Part shown: positions 34,901 to 47,944 of the stretch, piece after piece
Numbering within the stretch: position 1 is the first letter of the stretch
How the letters are laid out: each line of letters opens with the position of its first letter
From: Petrosia ficiformis
Lineage: Eukaryota; Porifera; Demospongiae; Haplosclerida; Petrosiidae
DNA: 64,000 nucleotides
Assembly (NCBI GenBank): GCA_947044365.1
Contig: OX345637.1
Coordinates: 4,636,501-4,700,500 of the forward strand
Reading direction: 5' to 3'
Position numbers and translations under genes: made by a program
The notes under the pieces: model-generated
Databases searched by the model: none
Told to the model about the DNA's origin: nothing
Seen by the model: the letters and a program-made list of their open reading frames with translations, nothing else

Positions 34901-37900
34901 ACAGAAGGTTTTAGCAAACGCTTGTTGTTGTTTTCGATCATTGTATGCTTTGTAGTTTACTGGTAGTATTTTCAAAGTGCTAATGTTCATGGGTTTGCTG
35001 GAATTTTGCTGACAGACAGACAGACAGACAAACACTATAATTACAGTAACCCTCTGCTCCACCTATGCAGGCGAGGGTTAATAAAATGTACTCACATATG
35101 GTTCTCCTATGTGTTTCTCAAGGTATGGATTCTGAGATGTATAGCCTCTCTCAAAAGGTTTACCATGAAGAAATGGCTGTAGGATAATACAATAAGTACA
35201 TACATGAATAACAAGGTTATGAAGTACACCTATGATCATTGCTGACCTTGTTGAGTCTAAAACCCACAAAAATCTTTTACAATTTCATTCTTCCCGCTAT
35301 TTTAAGATTGTTGCTGTGCCCCCTTCGAACCCCCCTTTAAAATTCCCCCCGTAGTCGTTATTTAGGCCAAAGGGCGGCCGAAAAACCATCAACTTTTTTA
35401 GCCATATTCATGGGCTTGTGCCTGACGCCAATTACAAGCATTTGGAGAGCTTCATAATACTAGGAACACACTCCGAACCATGTAGGAGTGAAATGTCACA
35501 TATATGTGACATCAGTCTTCTAAGGGTTAATTAACGCAAAGGAAGTGAAATATTGGATATGGCAAGAAACGTACATACAAGATTCTAACCACACCCAAGA
35601 ACGATAACCACAGCCCTCTGGACTGACCCAACCCACTGACGTCATTTTATGGCTATGAATATCATTAAATTTCCTCCAGGTTAGTGTATACTCTAATGGT
35701 TGATTTGTGAGCATTTGACAGGATATAGGACACACCTACAAGGTAATAACCATGCCTACACACTTAGACCACACCCATTACCCCATGTACGACCTGTTGT
35801 TGCCACTTAATGACTATGAATATCATTAACTTTGAGGAGGGATGTGAAAAACATAATTTTAGTTGCCCATACACACTTTTTTGCCTTTACACAACCATTT
35901 GCCATCATTCTAATGCAAAAACAATTTGACAACAAAACATGCTAAAGCATGTTTTGTTGTCAAATTGTTTTTGCACATATACAACAAATCGTTTTTTCAC
36001 ATATACAACATGTATGTGACACTCATTATATATCCATGCATATTATACCCCATTGAAAAGGCTCAATCCTCTACATAGTAATGTTTATTGCTGTTCAACA
36101 CCTAACCAGTGCTTTTTCAAGAAAATAGAAGCAGTGCTAATGGCAGGGATGGAACCACAACCTTTGATAAATAGTCCCTATATAGTACTTAATCTTTATA
36201 AATTTCTAGTGTAAGTTGCACGACATTGTATAATTAAATCCTAAAATATATGTGAGTTGTACTATTGTAGTTCATAATATTATTACACATGTACATGTAG
36301 CTTTATTGTACTTGCAATGTGTATCTGACAGTGTCACATGAGCTAAATCCTATTAAATAGGGCAATGATTATAATTACACAACCAGAGTTTCAAATGAAG
36401 TAAGTTAAAGCCTTAGCATTAATTGTCAGAGACAAATAATACATTTTATTATACTACTATAGTCCACATTGTCATTTTATCATTCCATTGACATTGTTTA
36501 GTACTTACATGTACATGTATGCCCCTTCAGAAATAATAAATGTATTGTTTATAATTACCAGAAATGTGGTAATGTAATTGTAATGTAATTAATTACCCAA
36601 TGATTACTATATTTAGGAAATGGTAATGATAATGGTAATTGAAGAATGCAAATATGTAGTAATGGTAATGGTAATGTAATCTAACAGTTTTGTATCACAA
36701 TTGCAATTCATTTATATTGTTTTATACACCTAACATAAGACTGTAAATATCTTTCAGTACCAGCAACATCAGCCCCAATTGAATGGGTATTTAGTACAGC
36801 TGGAAACATTTTTAATGCAAGACATAAGTCGTTTACTGCCTAAAAAATTCAAGTTAGCTTGTCCTTAATTTATTTTTTGACATTGTAAACTTTAATTTGA
36901 TGGCAGCATGAAGTAATGGTAATAGTAATGATTATATGTCTAACATTGATGCTAATTGTAATTGAAATTGGGAAAAGCTCAGGTGATGGTAATTGTAATG
37001 TAACTGAATATTTCTCTTGGAATTGGTAATTATAATGATTACATAATGAAGGTAATTGACCACATTCCTGATAATTACACATACTGTATTATATCTATCA
37101 TGAGGTTCAGAGAACTTGGGCTGAATGAAAGCACATCCATTTGCCAATGCTTCCAATGGTTCTGGACCTGAAGAAAGAAGAGCCAAGTTATGTCAAGTAT
37201 TACTAACTGTATACAGACAATGATATCATACAGTGTCCTGACTCAAGTGTAATGATATGTTTGTTTCATTTATGCGGGAATAATTCTCGTGATAAAAGTA
37301 ATAATTTATTGACACATACACTTACCATCATAAGGGAAACCAAGTCCAATAAATAATCGAGATTCCTGTAATAACCTAAATAAAAGGAAGTACCCTATTT
37401 GGAAGAGTCTAACTCAATACCAAACACACATGTGTGTAATAATACTAGACACACAAGCACACATGCATGTACATGCACATACACAAAAACACACACACAC
37501 AACAAGCTAACAGATTATATACATACTACAGTTGATGGATGCACTGATATAGTACTGACATACATACTGTGGTATATGAACTAATTGACTTATGTTACAT
37601 ATGTACAAATCTTTCTAAAACCTGTGTATGTCAAGTGTAGACAATTGGCTGTCTTATGATGGAAAATTAGTGAAAGAGAATTGATTTTTTATCAGATTCT
37701 AGTTATTTTAATAATCTTACAAAACCTATGAATGAAAGTTGAAGAAATTCTTAGTAAGGGTATATATATATTTGGAGGGACTACAAGTGAGTAATTAGTA
37801 GTAAATTGTATTTATCAAAATACAATCTTTAACAATAACTAACTAAATTACAAGTACTATAACTATTAGTAAAATTATTAACATTGTGTGAACACTTAAT

Positions 37901-40900
37901 GAAATCAACGCACTCAGAGTGCAGAGCCCTCACCACAAGTGTGACTGGGAAACAAGAATGATTACTGACAGCAAAATAATTGCAGACTATACTTGACTGT
38001 AATAATGATTATTATACTGAGATATATATGTGTGTGTGTGTGTGTGTGTGTTACAACTTACACTCTAGTCCTAGCAAGAGTGCATACATTGTAATTCCTT
38101 ATACATTTACATGTATAAGAAGTGCAGCACTTTAATAAAACAGATTCAATCATGTGCATGAAATGAAATAGGTGGAGCTAGATATTGGCAGAAAGCTTAG
38201 GGCCAGCTGGATGTTATAGCAGTCACTACTTCAATTGCACTTACCAATGTTGTTAGTTGTCCAGAAATTTGGTTCATACACAGACAGACAGAAAGTAAGT
38301 AACCGTCTGCTCTGCCTATGAAAGCGAGGGTTAATTATACTCAATACTTTACTACAACTATCTATAGGTGCAATACAAACCCATTAACTTCACTAACTTT
38401 ATCATTTCTTGAGGAGACAATACACCATGATTTATGAGATGAGCTGGAAGTTCTGATGCGCAATCGAGGGTTAATTATACTCAATACTTTACTACAACTA
38501 TCTATAGGTGCAATACAAACCCATTAACTTCACTAACTTTATCATTTCTTGAGGAGACAATACACCATGATTTATGAGATGAGCTGGAAGTTCTGATGAG
38601 GGGTCCTGTGTTAACACACGATATAATTAGTAGGTATGGTCAATTAGTAGGTATGGTTTGTATTGTAATAGTGTTCTTACATTCACTGTCACATGTAGTT
38701 CAATAACTGATCCTATAATACTCAGAAAGTGTTGGTATGTCTGCACATAGAAACCTGTCACATGAAGATCACATGACAATTAAATGATTAATACACAAAA
38801 TGTGTGTTCAAGAATCAAATCTTGATTTGGTATTATTTAGCATAATTTACCTACATGTACCTTCTTTGTCATATATAACAGCTTGATTTTTTCTCTTTGT
38901 GTGTGAAGGAGAATTAGAAGGTTGTTCCATAACAAATCCAAGAAATGAATTATCAGGCGTGTGTGGATATAATGTCCAGATCTGTCTCAAAGACTGCGGA
39001 AGGGAAGGAGGGGAGGGAGGAAGGAAGGTAGGGAGATGATCATGGTTGATCTACATATACACATATATGTACACAAAATTTACAAGTTACAATATGTAGG
39101 AATAATCATAGTAAGACCCTATTAATAGTATAAACATGGGCTTGTTTAAGCTGTTCAAATTAATTCATTAAATTTCAAAGTTAATTACATGTGTATGTAC
39201 CTAATTCTGGTTTTATTATACATTTTAGTAATCATGTACATGTATATACGATGCTTGCATAATGAACATGTTTTTGTTCTGTGCTATCTGGCTGTTTATG
39301 TTATGCAAACTGAACATCCACAGAATGTACCTAACCACACAGGGGTAAATATATGTGCAGTTACATGTGCAATTATCAATTTATGATCATACCCATTAGA
39401 CTACAATGAACCAACCTCTAGTCCCCATGATGAAAACATCTCTCCATTAGGATCAGCTTGATACTCCATTGTACGAAAACTGACTGTAACAAAAGAATTA
39501 TAATTGAAGCATGAATTATTGTGCACATGAAATCAGCGATATCCAAGGTCTAAATCAAATACGGAAGGCACATGGTCTCTGGACAGACAAAATGGTTTGA
39601 AGGTTAGATTCTTAGTTGGAAGTTAGGGAATTCGGAGCAACATGGTTTTAAATAGGTCAGGTGTTAAATTGGATTGTAATATAATCAAGACAACACAATT
39701 CACTCATCATACTCACACTGTGGTTCAGTACCAAAGGAGTCCAGAATTCGTAAACGACATTTATAAACACCTATTAGTCCAGCATCATGTATACCATACA
39801 TACCAAGATAATCAGTAAATAAGAGATCATACTGGAATCCTAATTGAGGAATGGAGATAGTTAGATATTTATAGTCTATCAAAATTTATAGATTAACATA
39901 TTAATCTTCCCACACACACCTAGCATATGAATGTTATGGAATTGCTTGAACTTCTTTGTTTTTAAAAATGACTTATGTTCGCGCTGGTTATACTCAAACC
40001 TTGGACAACTGTAAACATAATAAATACAGATATTTTACACACACGATAATATTGGATTGGTTCTGAATACAGATACATAGAATATGAAGCTAGGCATATA
40101 GATTGTATAGGAAATTGCTATCATCATTGTGCATGTAACCTATATACACAATGGTATATGTGACTCAGAGGGAAATAGGCCATTAGGTAATTTTGATTCG
40201 AATGCTTCATGGACACATGTGGTTATATGAGTAGTATACATTTAACCACATTGTACAATGTAGATTGTACATATAGCCCCATATTTACGTACAGTGTACA
40301 TGCAAGTACACAAGCAAAATTGTACATGCATTTTACAGGTGTAACATGTACATGTATACAAGTACAATTATTAGTATATACTTGTACATGTGTACACCAC
40401 ATGAAGAATGTTTATACCATAGTAGCTAGGAAGGTTGTATACAGTGTAATGAGAGGTAGGAACAGGGAAAGTGAAAGTGTGAAAACTGCTTATACACATG
40501 TAGGTCATATACCCACATATCCACTCTCATACTCACAGAAATCAGTAAACAGAAGGTTTCAATGCATGAAGTCATAAAAGGAGAACGATCACAAAGTTTA
40601 TATACATCATATATCACGAAGATAATATGGAACTAACTATCACTACTAAAATTAATGTATGATTTCCTTGATTCACTCTACTCTTAATATATGCAAGTAC
40701 TTATTCCATATATCAAACTTCATTTGATAACTCACTAGTCCTGGAAACAATAGTATATGTTTAGGATTGCTAAACAGTTCATCATGATGACTCATTATTT
40801 GGTCACGTGACTTCTCCCATGATGAGGATAATCTATAAAACAAAACAAGAAAATACAAATGTGACTTTTCATTAAATTACACAGTACACAAGTTATGTAC

Positions 40901-42507
40901 ATCATATATGAGCAATTATTTAGTTGTAATTTCACATGAATATCATATTTCCAGGAGTTTAAGTGTATACATTCATTGAATAAAGTATTATGGACTATAC
41001 ACTTAAATCTAAATGTACACCTATTCATTGGACAATACCTACATGTTTCCTGCATATTGCACAATTTACATATGTGATAAATAACTGCATATTTTCAAAC
41101 ATGCATTAAAACTTTAGTATGTATCTGAAATCCCGGAAATATTGTATCGTCATTTAATATAGAATATTGTTATTTTACTCAAAATGAATCATTACAATGT
41201 TAACTAACTAAAAGTGCCATTATCGACCAATTTTTAGTAATACATGTACATGTACAAATACAGTAGACCTGTAATTTAGTTATAGTTTAGTTCACTCAAA
41301 GTCCCAATACCTTATACTAAAAGGGGTTTTAGTTATAGTATTACTTAACTAAGACAACACTAAAATTTATCAAAATAGATACAGTAAACTTATGTCTATA
41401 TCAGTTCTATGACAACACAAAATTAGAAGGCTAGGTAATAGAATGTTTGGATTGTACATTATGGGACTGATTCATATACCTTACCTCTCCATTCGTTGTG
41501 CAATCCATTTGAGTTTTTTTCCATGTTTTAGTATCATTTCAGAACTTAGTAAATGTTTGATTGAGTTCTTAACCACTTTTTTACTTTGTGTTGTGTTCAT
41601 GAATATTGGATCCAAAGGTTTGGGCATTCCTACCTCATTGTATGTGTTATACACATATGCTATTATGAATAGTTGTGTTGTTAAGAGTAGGAGCAGTATA
41701 AATACAAGAATGATTGTTACTATGGAAAAATATATAAGAAATTGTTGAATTGTTGTTGTGTTATTTTAGTTAACTTATACCGTAGGCTGGGAAAATTATG
41801 TGAAGGAAAAATTTCACACATTTGGCACAATTTACTGTTTGAGAATATTCCATCGTATCATTTTCTTGCATACAGTAACTCAAACTACTTTATTAAGGCA
41901 CTGTAGCTTGTTTCCATAGTGTTGTGGGTTCTTATGCATAATAAGTTGTGTCACAATAGTTCAAGGAAAGTTGCAGCACTGTTGTAGGAAAAATACAGTC
42001 TTCCCCTTCAACAGTTGATGGAATTTGTGCATGTGGTGGAAATAGTAAATCTTTACAATCCTGCTGCTCAACAGTTGAAAAGTAATGGCCTATGGTAGGT
42101 TGCACAACACACACACACAACAAAATATTTCAATTTTGTCTGCAAATGTGTGCAAACGGAAATTCCAAACAACTAGATAGAGACAAATATTGCTAAATTA
42201 CATATCTACTGCAAATAACTGAAACAATGTTGTTAGTGAGTTAACTAAAGCCTTTTCAACTATGATTATAGTTCATTATTTACAACTAAAGTTCATACTA
42301 TAGCGTTTATCGTCACACTAAAATGACTATAGAACCCCTTAGTCAAAACAGATCAAAGGCTAATATATTTAGTAATCACACAACTTGAATACTAAGTGAA
42401 GATAAACACACACATATATAGTGTATGCAAAACAAGTTCTCCACTTCAATAGCAACAAATAACTCACTTGCTAGTACACTTTGTCTTCTCCATCTGAATT
42501 TCCACAT
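28910..42507 (-). CDS. MGAT5-like GT18 N-acetylglucosaminyltransferase with inserted F5/8-type lectin domain
   Basis: Exons in coding order: 42468-42507, 41485-41719, 40736-40832, [one exon not found], 39920-40008, 39717-39839, 39416-39483, 38861-38993, 38681-38754, 38529-38605, 37326-37375, 37085-37167, 35096-35176, 34126-34233, 33484-33562, 33079-33151, 32658-32742, 31123-31306, 30321-30466, 29168-29259, 28910-28988. Phases match at every listed junction. Type II topology: MWKFRWRRQ cytosolic tail, then an Ile/Leu-rich membrane helix. Family landmarks: LDSFGTEPQF, TLYPHTPDNSFLGFV, LFIGLGFPYDGPEPLEALANGCAF and VPYEFTQEGMLERI. The family makes the beta-1,6 GlcNAc branch on N-glycans in the Golgi. 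The 33484-30466 exons add a fucolectin-like domain before the Cys-rich tail (GQTCRDAC, LVCEPQFFPLLN). The segment that should hold GGPLGE-QWSD between 40736 and 40008 is not visible; the found exons leave a remainder that an exon of length 3n+2 would fix. The last exon is the least certain. Confidence 0.88.
29975..30221. mobile_element. Short non-autonomous relative of the TTAA transposon at 53094
   Basis: The right end TTCATGAATTGCTAATTACC followed by CGGGTGCCGTC and TTAA matches the terminal repeat of the 53094 element with a few changes. The interior (30050-30200) matches 53110-53370 in reverse, including ATGCAGACTAAGGTGTGTTA and GAGTTTTGTAG. The left end is eroded but retains GGTTAATTAGCAATTCAT. 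It lies in an intron of the MGAT5-like gene. Confidence 0.65.
30321..33562 (-). CDS. Inserted F5/8-type C (fucolectin-like) domain within the MGAT5-like gene
   Basis: Exons 33484-33562, 33079-33151, 32658-32742, 31123-31306 and 30321-30466. The domain starts inside the exon that ends the catalytic core: HHNFCDNGNLALKRK joins in phase 1 to AWSSHSKNIADGPID. It continues WWMVDLGVELSLDHVEI and ends LVICSVGVYS. These are the landmarks of F5/8C/fucolectin folds (N-x-ALxxK, SS...NxxDG, WWxVDLG, LxxCxVxVY). The same last exon then resumes the family tail with WPDPFLLEVKK...GQTCRDAC. The lectin is thus an in-frame insertion, not a neighbouring gene. Such domains bind fucose or galactose in known members. 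Confidence 0.8.
31374..31495. repeat. Two tandem copies of a 60-bp sequence
   Basis: GTGTGTGAGAATACATACAT... repeats after exactly 60 bp with one A/G difference. Intronic. Confidence 0.9.
34491..35082 (+). repeat. Dispersed repeat family R1, long copy in MGAT5-like intron
   Basis: Near full-length copy ending GGCGAGGGTTAAT only 14 bp from the donor side of exon 35096-35176. Confidence 0.75.
35915..35974. repeat. Perfect palindrome, 29-bp arms, 2-base spacer
   Basis: GCAAAAACAATTTGACAACA... and its exact reverse complement meet at GCTAAAGC. Intronic to the MGAT5-like gene. Confidence 0.92.
36552..37077 (+). mobile_element. hAT-like remnant in MGAT5-like intron
   Basis: Imperfect inverted ends (TAATTACCAGAAATGTGG / CCACATTCCTGATAATTA). 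Plus-strand frame at about 36757-36840 reads ATSAPIEWVFSTAGNIF, the hAT C-terminal dimerisation block (PATSxPSERxFSxAG), then a stop. No convincing 8-bp target duplication remains. It abuts the donor of exon 37085-37167. Confidence 0.7.
37903..38334 (+). repeat. Dispersed repeat family R1 copy, partly deleted
   Basis: Starts CGCACTCAGAGTGCAGAGCC and ends GCGAGGGTTAATTATA. Lacks the middle block. Includes a (GT)n run at about 38031-38050. Confidence 0.7.
38325..38598. repeat. 134-bp tandem duplication covering most of an MGAT5-like exon
   Basis: 38325-38458 and 38465-38598 are identical as far as I can read, separated by CGCAAT. The right copy contains exon 38529-38605 up to its donor. The left copy repeats the exon 3' part without its acceptor, so it is probably an intronic pseudo-exon. 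Confidence 0.9.
41485..41719 (-). CDS. MGAT5-like gene, signal-anchor and stem exon
   Basis: Begins TIILVFILLLLLTTQLFIIA, a single membrane helix, then a basic stem ending AQRMER, which resembles the start of the GT18 catalytic region. Confidence 0.8.
42468..42507 (-). CDS. MGAT5-like gene, first exon
   Basis: ATG at 42507 opens MWKFRWRRQSVLA, a basic cytosolic tail, with a GTGAGT donor in phase 1 that joins the membrane-helix exon. Confidence 0.75.
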
Positions 42508-43263
42508 GTTCGCTAATAATAATTATAATTAACTACTGAAGGAGGGGCTCCAAAAAGTTACACTCAACAACAATACAAAAACGACAGTAGTCACAGTACA
42601 TAATATAAGAGGCATAGACATGCAATATATAGAAGCTTACACTGAAATTGTGTGTGTGTAGCATTAATAGTGTGTATTAAATTATGATGGATGGATGATA
42701 AACTGGAAATATCTAGCATGGGATTCTAGTGACTCAAATTCTCCAACACATTTCCATTGACTATGCTAACTTTGCTTGATGTTTGAAGAAGCTGTTATAA
42801 AAATAAAATTGTACCATCAGTTGTCTTATTTAACAACCATTTGTAATTTTATGGTTATTTAAGATGTATTGCGGTCAGTTATTTTTTGATTTGTGTGTGT
42901 GTGTCTGGATGGGTGTTTCTATATTGATAAACATTCTCTAGATATTCAGAAGATTTGCAAACATTACTAGTACTGAGAGATCAGGTTAATTTAAAAATAG
43001 CAGATCTAGATTCTGAAATAAATTAAGGAAGAGATCTTCCTCCAATCGTGATATTATCATTGTTGTTCATTCATGATAGCTGTTCTTTCCTGTTTCTATA
43101 TCTTGTATTCATAACTGTAAACAAAGGTGTTTATATGCTGTATATACTACACATTTTACTTTACTCTCTAGTATTATGAATTGCAAAAAGACAACCAAAT
43201 ACATTACTAATTTTCAAGTAAAGGTGTTTGACATAGTAACATTTGATAAATCCGAGCAAGAAA

Positions 43264-44901
43264 CTAAAGTCCGTATTGTCTTCTGTATTCTTCTGATTGA
43301 TTAAAATATCTCTCATAATGTTCTTCTGCTATCTGATGCACAGGGACAATATTGTCCCGTACACGTAACTTGTAATGTTTCGCAAAAACCAGAAAAAATA
43401 TGAGAGTAATAATGACGTATAAGAAAATTCCAATGCTATAGTAGAAAATACAACCATGAGAATATGACTTGAAGTGCACTAAAACAAATGATAAGCTAGT
43501 ACTCACTAATGTTCCAGTACCATAAGTAGCATAGCATAAACCCACCATTAGCCCTCTCATACCTATAGGTGATTGAGCTATTGTGAATTCAAGAGTCGTA
43601 ACAACTACCAAAAATAAGGCACAGCCAAATGAGATATGTGGAATGAGTATCCATTTATAATTCAGTGACACAACAATAGATATATCAGAACGATTTGATG
43701 GACATTCAAATGAAGGATCTGAGAAGTTACCAAACCATATGGCTACAATCGTGATAAACAGAATGCTGAATAAAGCAAATCCCAGTCCCAAACCGATTCT
43801 CTTCAGCATACTAGGGATGTATTTCTAGAAACATGGATAAATGACAAACTGATAGAAAACAATTAGGAGAGAACAAACTAGGTAAGGAATACGATCTTCA
43901 TTAATGTAGAGTTCCAAAAACTTTGATAAGTGACTGTTTCCTAAATTTAACAATCCAATGGGAAGATTATATGCCCCCCATGCAATTGGAAAACCCACCA
44001 GACAAGTGAATAATGGTAAGGATCTCAACATAGTTTTAACATCCTCCACCTCCTCATCAGAGAAAGGACCACCATATTTCTCTTTACCAAGATCCAGTCT
44101 TGAAGGATAGTCCTCTTCCCAGTAGGTGAGGGCGCTACGATTTCTTGGATACTTGTTCTTCCTGCTATAGTTGATTACTCTGAAAATCAATTTGAAAGGA
44201 TTAGTGATCTGAGGAGTGGTGTCTAACCAATGCTTGAAGAGATAATGACTGACGACAATTAATGTAATGGTAACACTTGAAATTGTGAGACTTGTCAATG
44301 AAAAGTACAAATTTGGGAAGGATTTGACTGGAGGTGTTGGAATGGAAAACAAAACGAAAGTACCAAACATATGCCACTGAATAACAGCACTTAGTTGATC
44401 TCCTGAAGCTCCCATCATCTGATCAATATTGAATGGTAACATATTGGATTGAAAACCAGCACTACCGCTGACAAATAGGCAAGCTATTATTATCAGCATA
44501 GTTACAATAACAGAAACATACAGTTCATCATATATGTACCAGTGTAGTAAATATCCAATGACAGCAAGCAAACACACTAATAGGCAAATGTATCCACTGA
44601 TAACAATCATACGATATCGTCCAATTCGTACATCAGCTATCAGACCTCCAACTGGATAAAACAAGAAGGGAATAACAAAGAGAATTTCTGCCAGTAAATA
44701 TATTGCCCCTTCATGAAGAGATAATAAACCTGACAACACTACAACAAAATATACAGTATATCTTTTGTAAGCTTGAAAAAGCAGATCCAACAATAAAACA
44801 AGAATTGCAGCACGAGACTTGATACATATTAAACGATACTTCAGTTTTCTGAAGCATTTATGATGAACATTAACATGTACTAAAGGAGACTGCTCAGACA
44901 T
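43264..44901 (-). pseudogene. SLC15/POT-family peptide transporter, interrupted by one TAG
   Basis: Single-exon frame from ATG 44901 to TAG 43264, about 545 codons, the usual POT length. The frame is interrupted once by TAG at 43825-43827 (after VIYPCF) and continues in the same frame with KYIPSMLKRIGLGLG. Family signs: GGLIADVRIGRYRMIVISGY, the PTR2 signature, followed by several membrane helices, a charged loop (about residue 240-290), then LPLFTCLVGFPIAWG and a RIGLG block. POT proteins move di/tripeptides or histidine with protons, at plasma or lysosomal membranes. The usual ExxER motif of helix 1 is not evident. The TAG could be a real null allele, a sequence error or readthrough. The rest of the frame looks under constraint, so I call it provisionally a pseudogene. 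Confidence 0.75.
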
Positions 44902-44949
44902 TGTGAATCCAGATTGTCAAAATGAAAATAACATTTATGCTGGCATCTG

Positions 44950-45780
44950 TTATAGTTATTAGATACATCACACACAGCTATTGATAACAGTAACTGTTAT
45001 GAATATACTTTTCCTAAATTTATTTATAAATGTATGTCTTAAGTCGAAAATAAATCATTATCTTATAAATAATATAATTTTTGAATTTTTTTGTAATCAT
45101 AAACTAGCTAGAGCAGGTAGAAGTGTAGTATCTGAATAATCTGATTGAATGTATATATGTACTCACTACATAGAATGATACATTTATTGGTGATTTTCAA
45201 TGTACTGAATGATGGCAAAGCAGTTATTATTCATATGGCATACCACATTTCATAAAAACTCTCCTATGAGGGCAGTAGATACTTCATAATTATAATTATA
45301 ACTGAAACTATAAATTATTAGTTAAAATAATATACAGGTTGAATACTGGAATTTGTCCACATTGCATTGTTTCCTGAAACATTGTGAGACCAAACATTTT
45401 GCTTGAGTATTTTAGATTGCTATATAGTTCAATTGAACCAGGTTTAGAATGAGATATATATTTCGAAAAATAATAAATTTCAGAGTCTATGATTACACTA
45501 CAGTCATGTTGGCTGCTGTTCAGAATTTCTCTGATGAATTCGAAGTTATCAACAGTAGTTAGATAAATCCCTAGAATAGCAGACGCTGAAAAGTTTTGAT
45601 ATATATTGACTTTAGGTCATTCATACATAAGATTGCTATGCTCTCTGAAATTCAATCACAAAATAATAAAACTTTAATGATTAAAAAATATTGAATAATG
45701 ATAAGTCATACATTATAAAGAACACATAATAGAGTCTCCTATTAATTATAGATAAATATGTCACAGTATCTCTAAATCTA
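44950..45780. other. Intergenic, no gene seen
   Basis: AT-rich sequence without a convincing frame or repeat boundary. Confidence 0.45.
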
Positions 45781-45781
45781 T

Positions 45782-46065
45782 TCATGTCACATGTATGGGT
45801 GTATCTTCAACAATGTTATCATTAGACATATTGTCAAGCAAATCCCTTCTTTCTTCCTCTTCCTCCTCTTCCAATTCATCCTCTTCTACTTCTTTTTGTT
45901 TCTGCCGTTTTCTGTTCACTGAATATTCATACAATCTTTTAATATGAGGTTGAGTTTTACGACCCATGAATTTCAGTAACATAGTGGCAAGTGCTTTGAG
46001 TGTACGTGCTACAAAATTGAGGACTCCATGGAGAAAAAAGTAAGTACCACCAACATAAGCAAACA
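45782..46065 (-). CDS. Terminal exon of an unrecognised membrane protein
   Basis: Follows a TTTCTCCAG acceptor. Encodes a hydrophobic start (FAYVGGTYFFLHGVLNFV), a basic amphipathic stretch (KFMGRKTQPHIKRL), then a Lys/Gln and very Glu-rich tail ending VEDTPIHVT. I do not recognise the family. Upstream exons may be those near 57 kb, but the link is unproven. Confidence 0.45.
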
Positions 46066-46215
46066 CTGGAGAAAAAGAGTTAGGCAGTAATGCAATTTAC
46101 TTAAAGATATATGGATATGACCCAAATCATGGTCCATGCTCTAGTGTGATAACAATGACCAGTTTGAATTATAGTTATAAGAATAATACAAAATATTTTC
46201 AATAAAAATGAAAGA

Positions 46216-46612
46216 ACATGGCGTCTAATATGAGATCAAATCTTTGGATATCATCTCAATACCTTTAGACGAGACTTTTTGCTATGATTGCAAATGGAAT
46301 GGTGCTCGAATCAATGTGATAGTTTAACAAAGAAAAAAATGATTTGTCTGAAAAAGAATCACAATAAAAATATAAACATTCAGCCTGTTTTGCCAATGGC
46401 TGGTTCTTTACTTTAACGAAGATCTCTGGCCATCTAGAAGATGTTGGTAGTCATAAAAACACAATTCAAAAGATTTTAGATTCAAAAGTATGTGCATATA
46501 AGGGATTATCTTTCTGTACTAGCAGAGATTTCAGCTCATCACTTGCAATTGAAAGGTGGCCATTTTTTTTCAGTGCCATCCCTACATAGAGAGTGCTATC
46601 GTACTCTCCCTA
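46216..46612 (+). repeat. Dispersed repeat D, copy 1
   Basis: Matches 59846-60262 in reverse complement in blocks (AGATCAAATCTTTG, CAATGGAATGGTGC-like, TCTAGAAG, CACTTGCAATTGAAA). Both end in a small hairpin AGAGAGTNCTATCGTACTCTC beside TATGTAGGGATGGCAC. Confidence 0.65.
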
Positions 46613-47930
46613 TTTTCTCAAATTTGTAATCAACATTAGCCTAAAGATTACTACAGGGTTTTAGTTTTATAAGATTGCCCATTTTAATTTTAGTTACATA
46701 TAGTTAGTTAATTCTCCATATTCATTATATTGTGTCATATTTTATCAGGCAGTATGTTATAAGAATATGGGGTGCAACTGTCTATTTATAGGAGGAAATT
46801 GAAACTGCCATGTGCACTTCTCCTTCTCCAACTGAACCAATTAAACGTATGAACTAGAAATGGCCATCTAACAGTACAAGCTATCTGTTGACATGTTCTC
46901 TTTATACCTCCAATCTTGTCAGGATTAAACAATAGCAATTGGGAATGTGTTAAATCTGTACCTTGATCAGAGTTCTAGCTTTTAATTATTTTTAGCTACA
47001 ACCAGACTACAGTAACCCAACATCTAGTTGTGGTGAGGGTTATATATATTATATTATGACAATTAATAGTAATTTTCACACTATTTCACAACAACATCCT
47101 CACCCACCCATTATGAAAGTAAAGAATCCAATGTTAGAATTGAATATACATAAAGCCTCCTGTGTGAGCAAAATAAATACACTTGTGTGAAGAAAGTGAC
47201 ATATACATGTAGTTTGAGACATAATTACATAGATTAGATAGATCAATATACACACAAGTAGATAAATAGATAGATAGATAGATAGATAAATGTTGCAGCT
47301 TCATACAAACTAATTGCACTCAAAATTATGCTAACAAAAAATATCCCTTCAAAATGAATTGCAAAGTACAGGGCTGATAGGGGGCAATACAAGCAGTCCT
47401 GTTATTCATAATTGGGGCGAGCCTGAGCGAGCCCCACACTTACATGTATCAGTTAGCTGGAAAGTTTGCATTATATGTATGTTTGCGTATGTATTGCGTA
47501 AAAATCTTTTTATTACGTAAAAATCTTTTTACTAGTAAATACTTTCAATCATTTTGAAAGCCACGTGTTTGATCGATAAATACAGTTTGAAAGTCACGTG
47601 TTTGATCAATGGATGAAGACAGATTAAGAAGCATAAAGTTTTTGGAAACCTCATTAGTGACTCAAACATCAAAGCGAATAATTCATGCAGTGGTTTAAAA
47701 TTATATAACTCAGACAACTAACCAACTATTATCACTTAAACTGATAATTAAGAAATTAAACAATACTTCCCTTTTTAAGCACCTCCTCAGGCTCGCCCCA
47801 CAATAATTAGCATTCCTGCTAGCATTCTCTCATTCTCTAGTTATTTACATTTAAGTGGTTAAATACATATTTTAGCTACCACTTGAGTCTTATAAACATT
47901 ACAAAAGTAAGCTTACATTAACATCATGTA
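46613..47930. other. Intergenic or intron, no gene seen
   Basis: Contains a (TAGA)n run at about 47268-47289 and no recognisable frame. Confidence 0.45.
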
Positions 47931-47944
47931 ATAAAGCAATAGGT

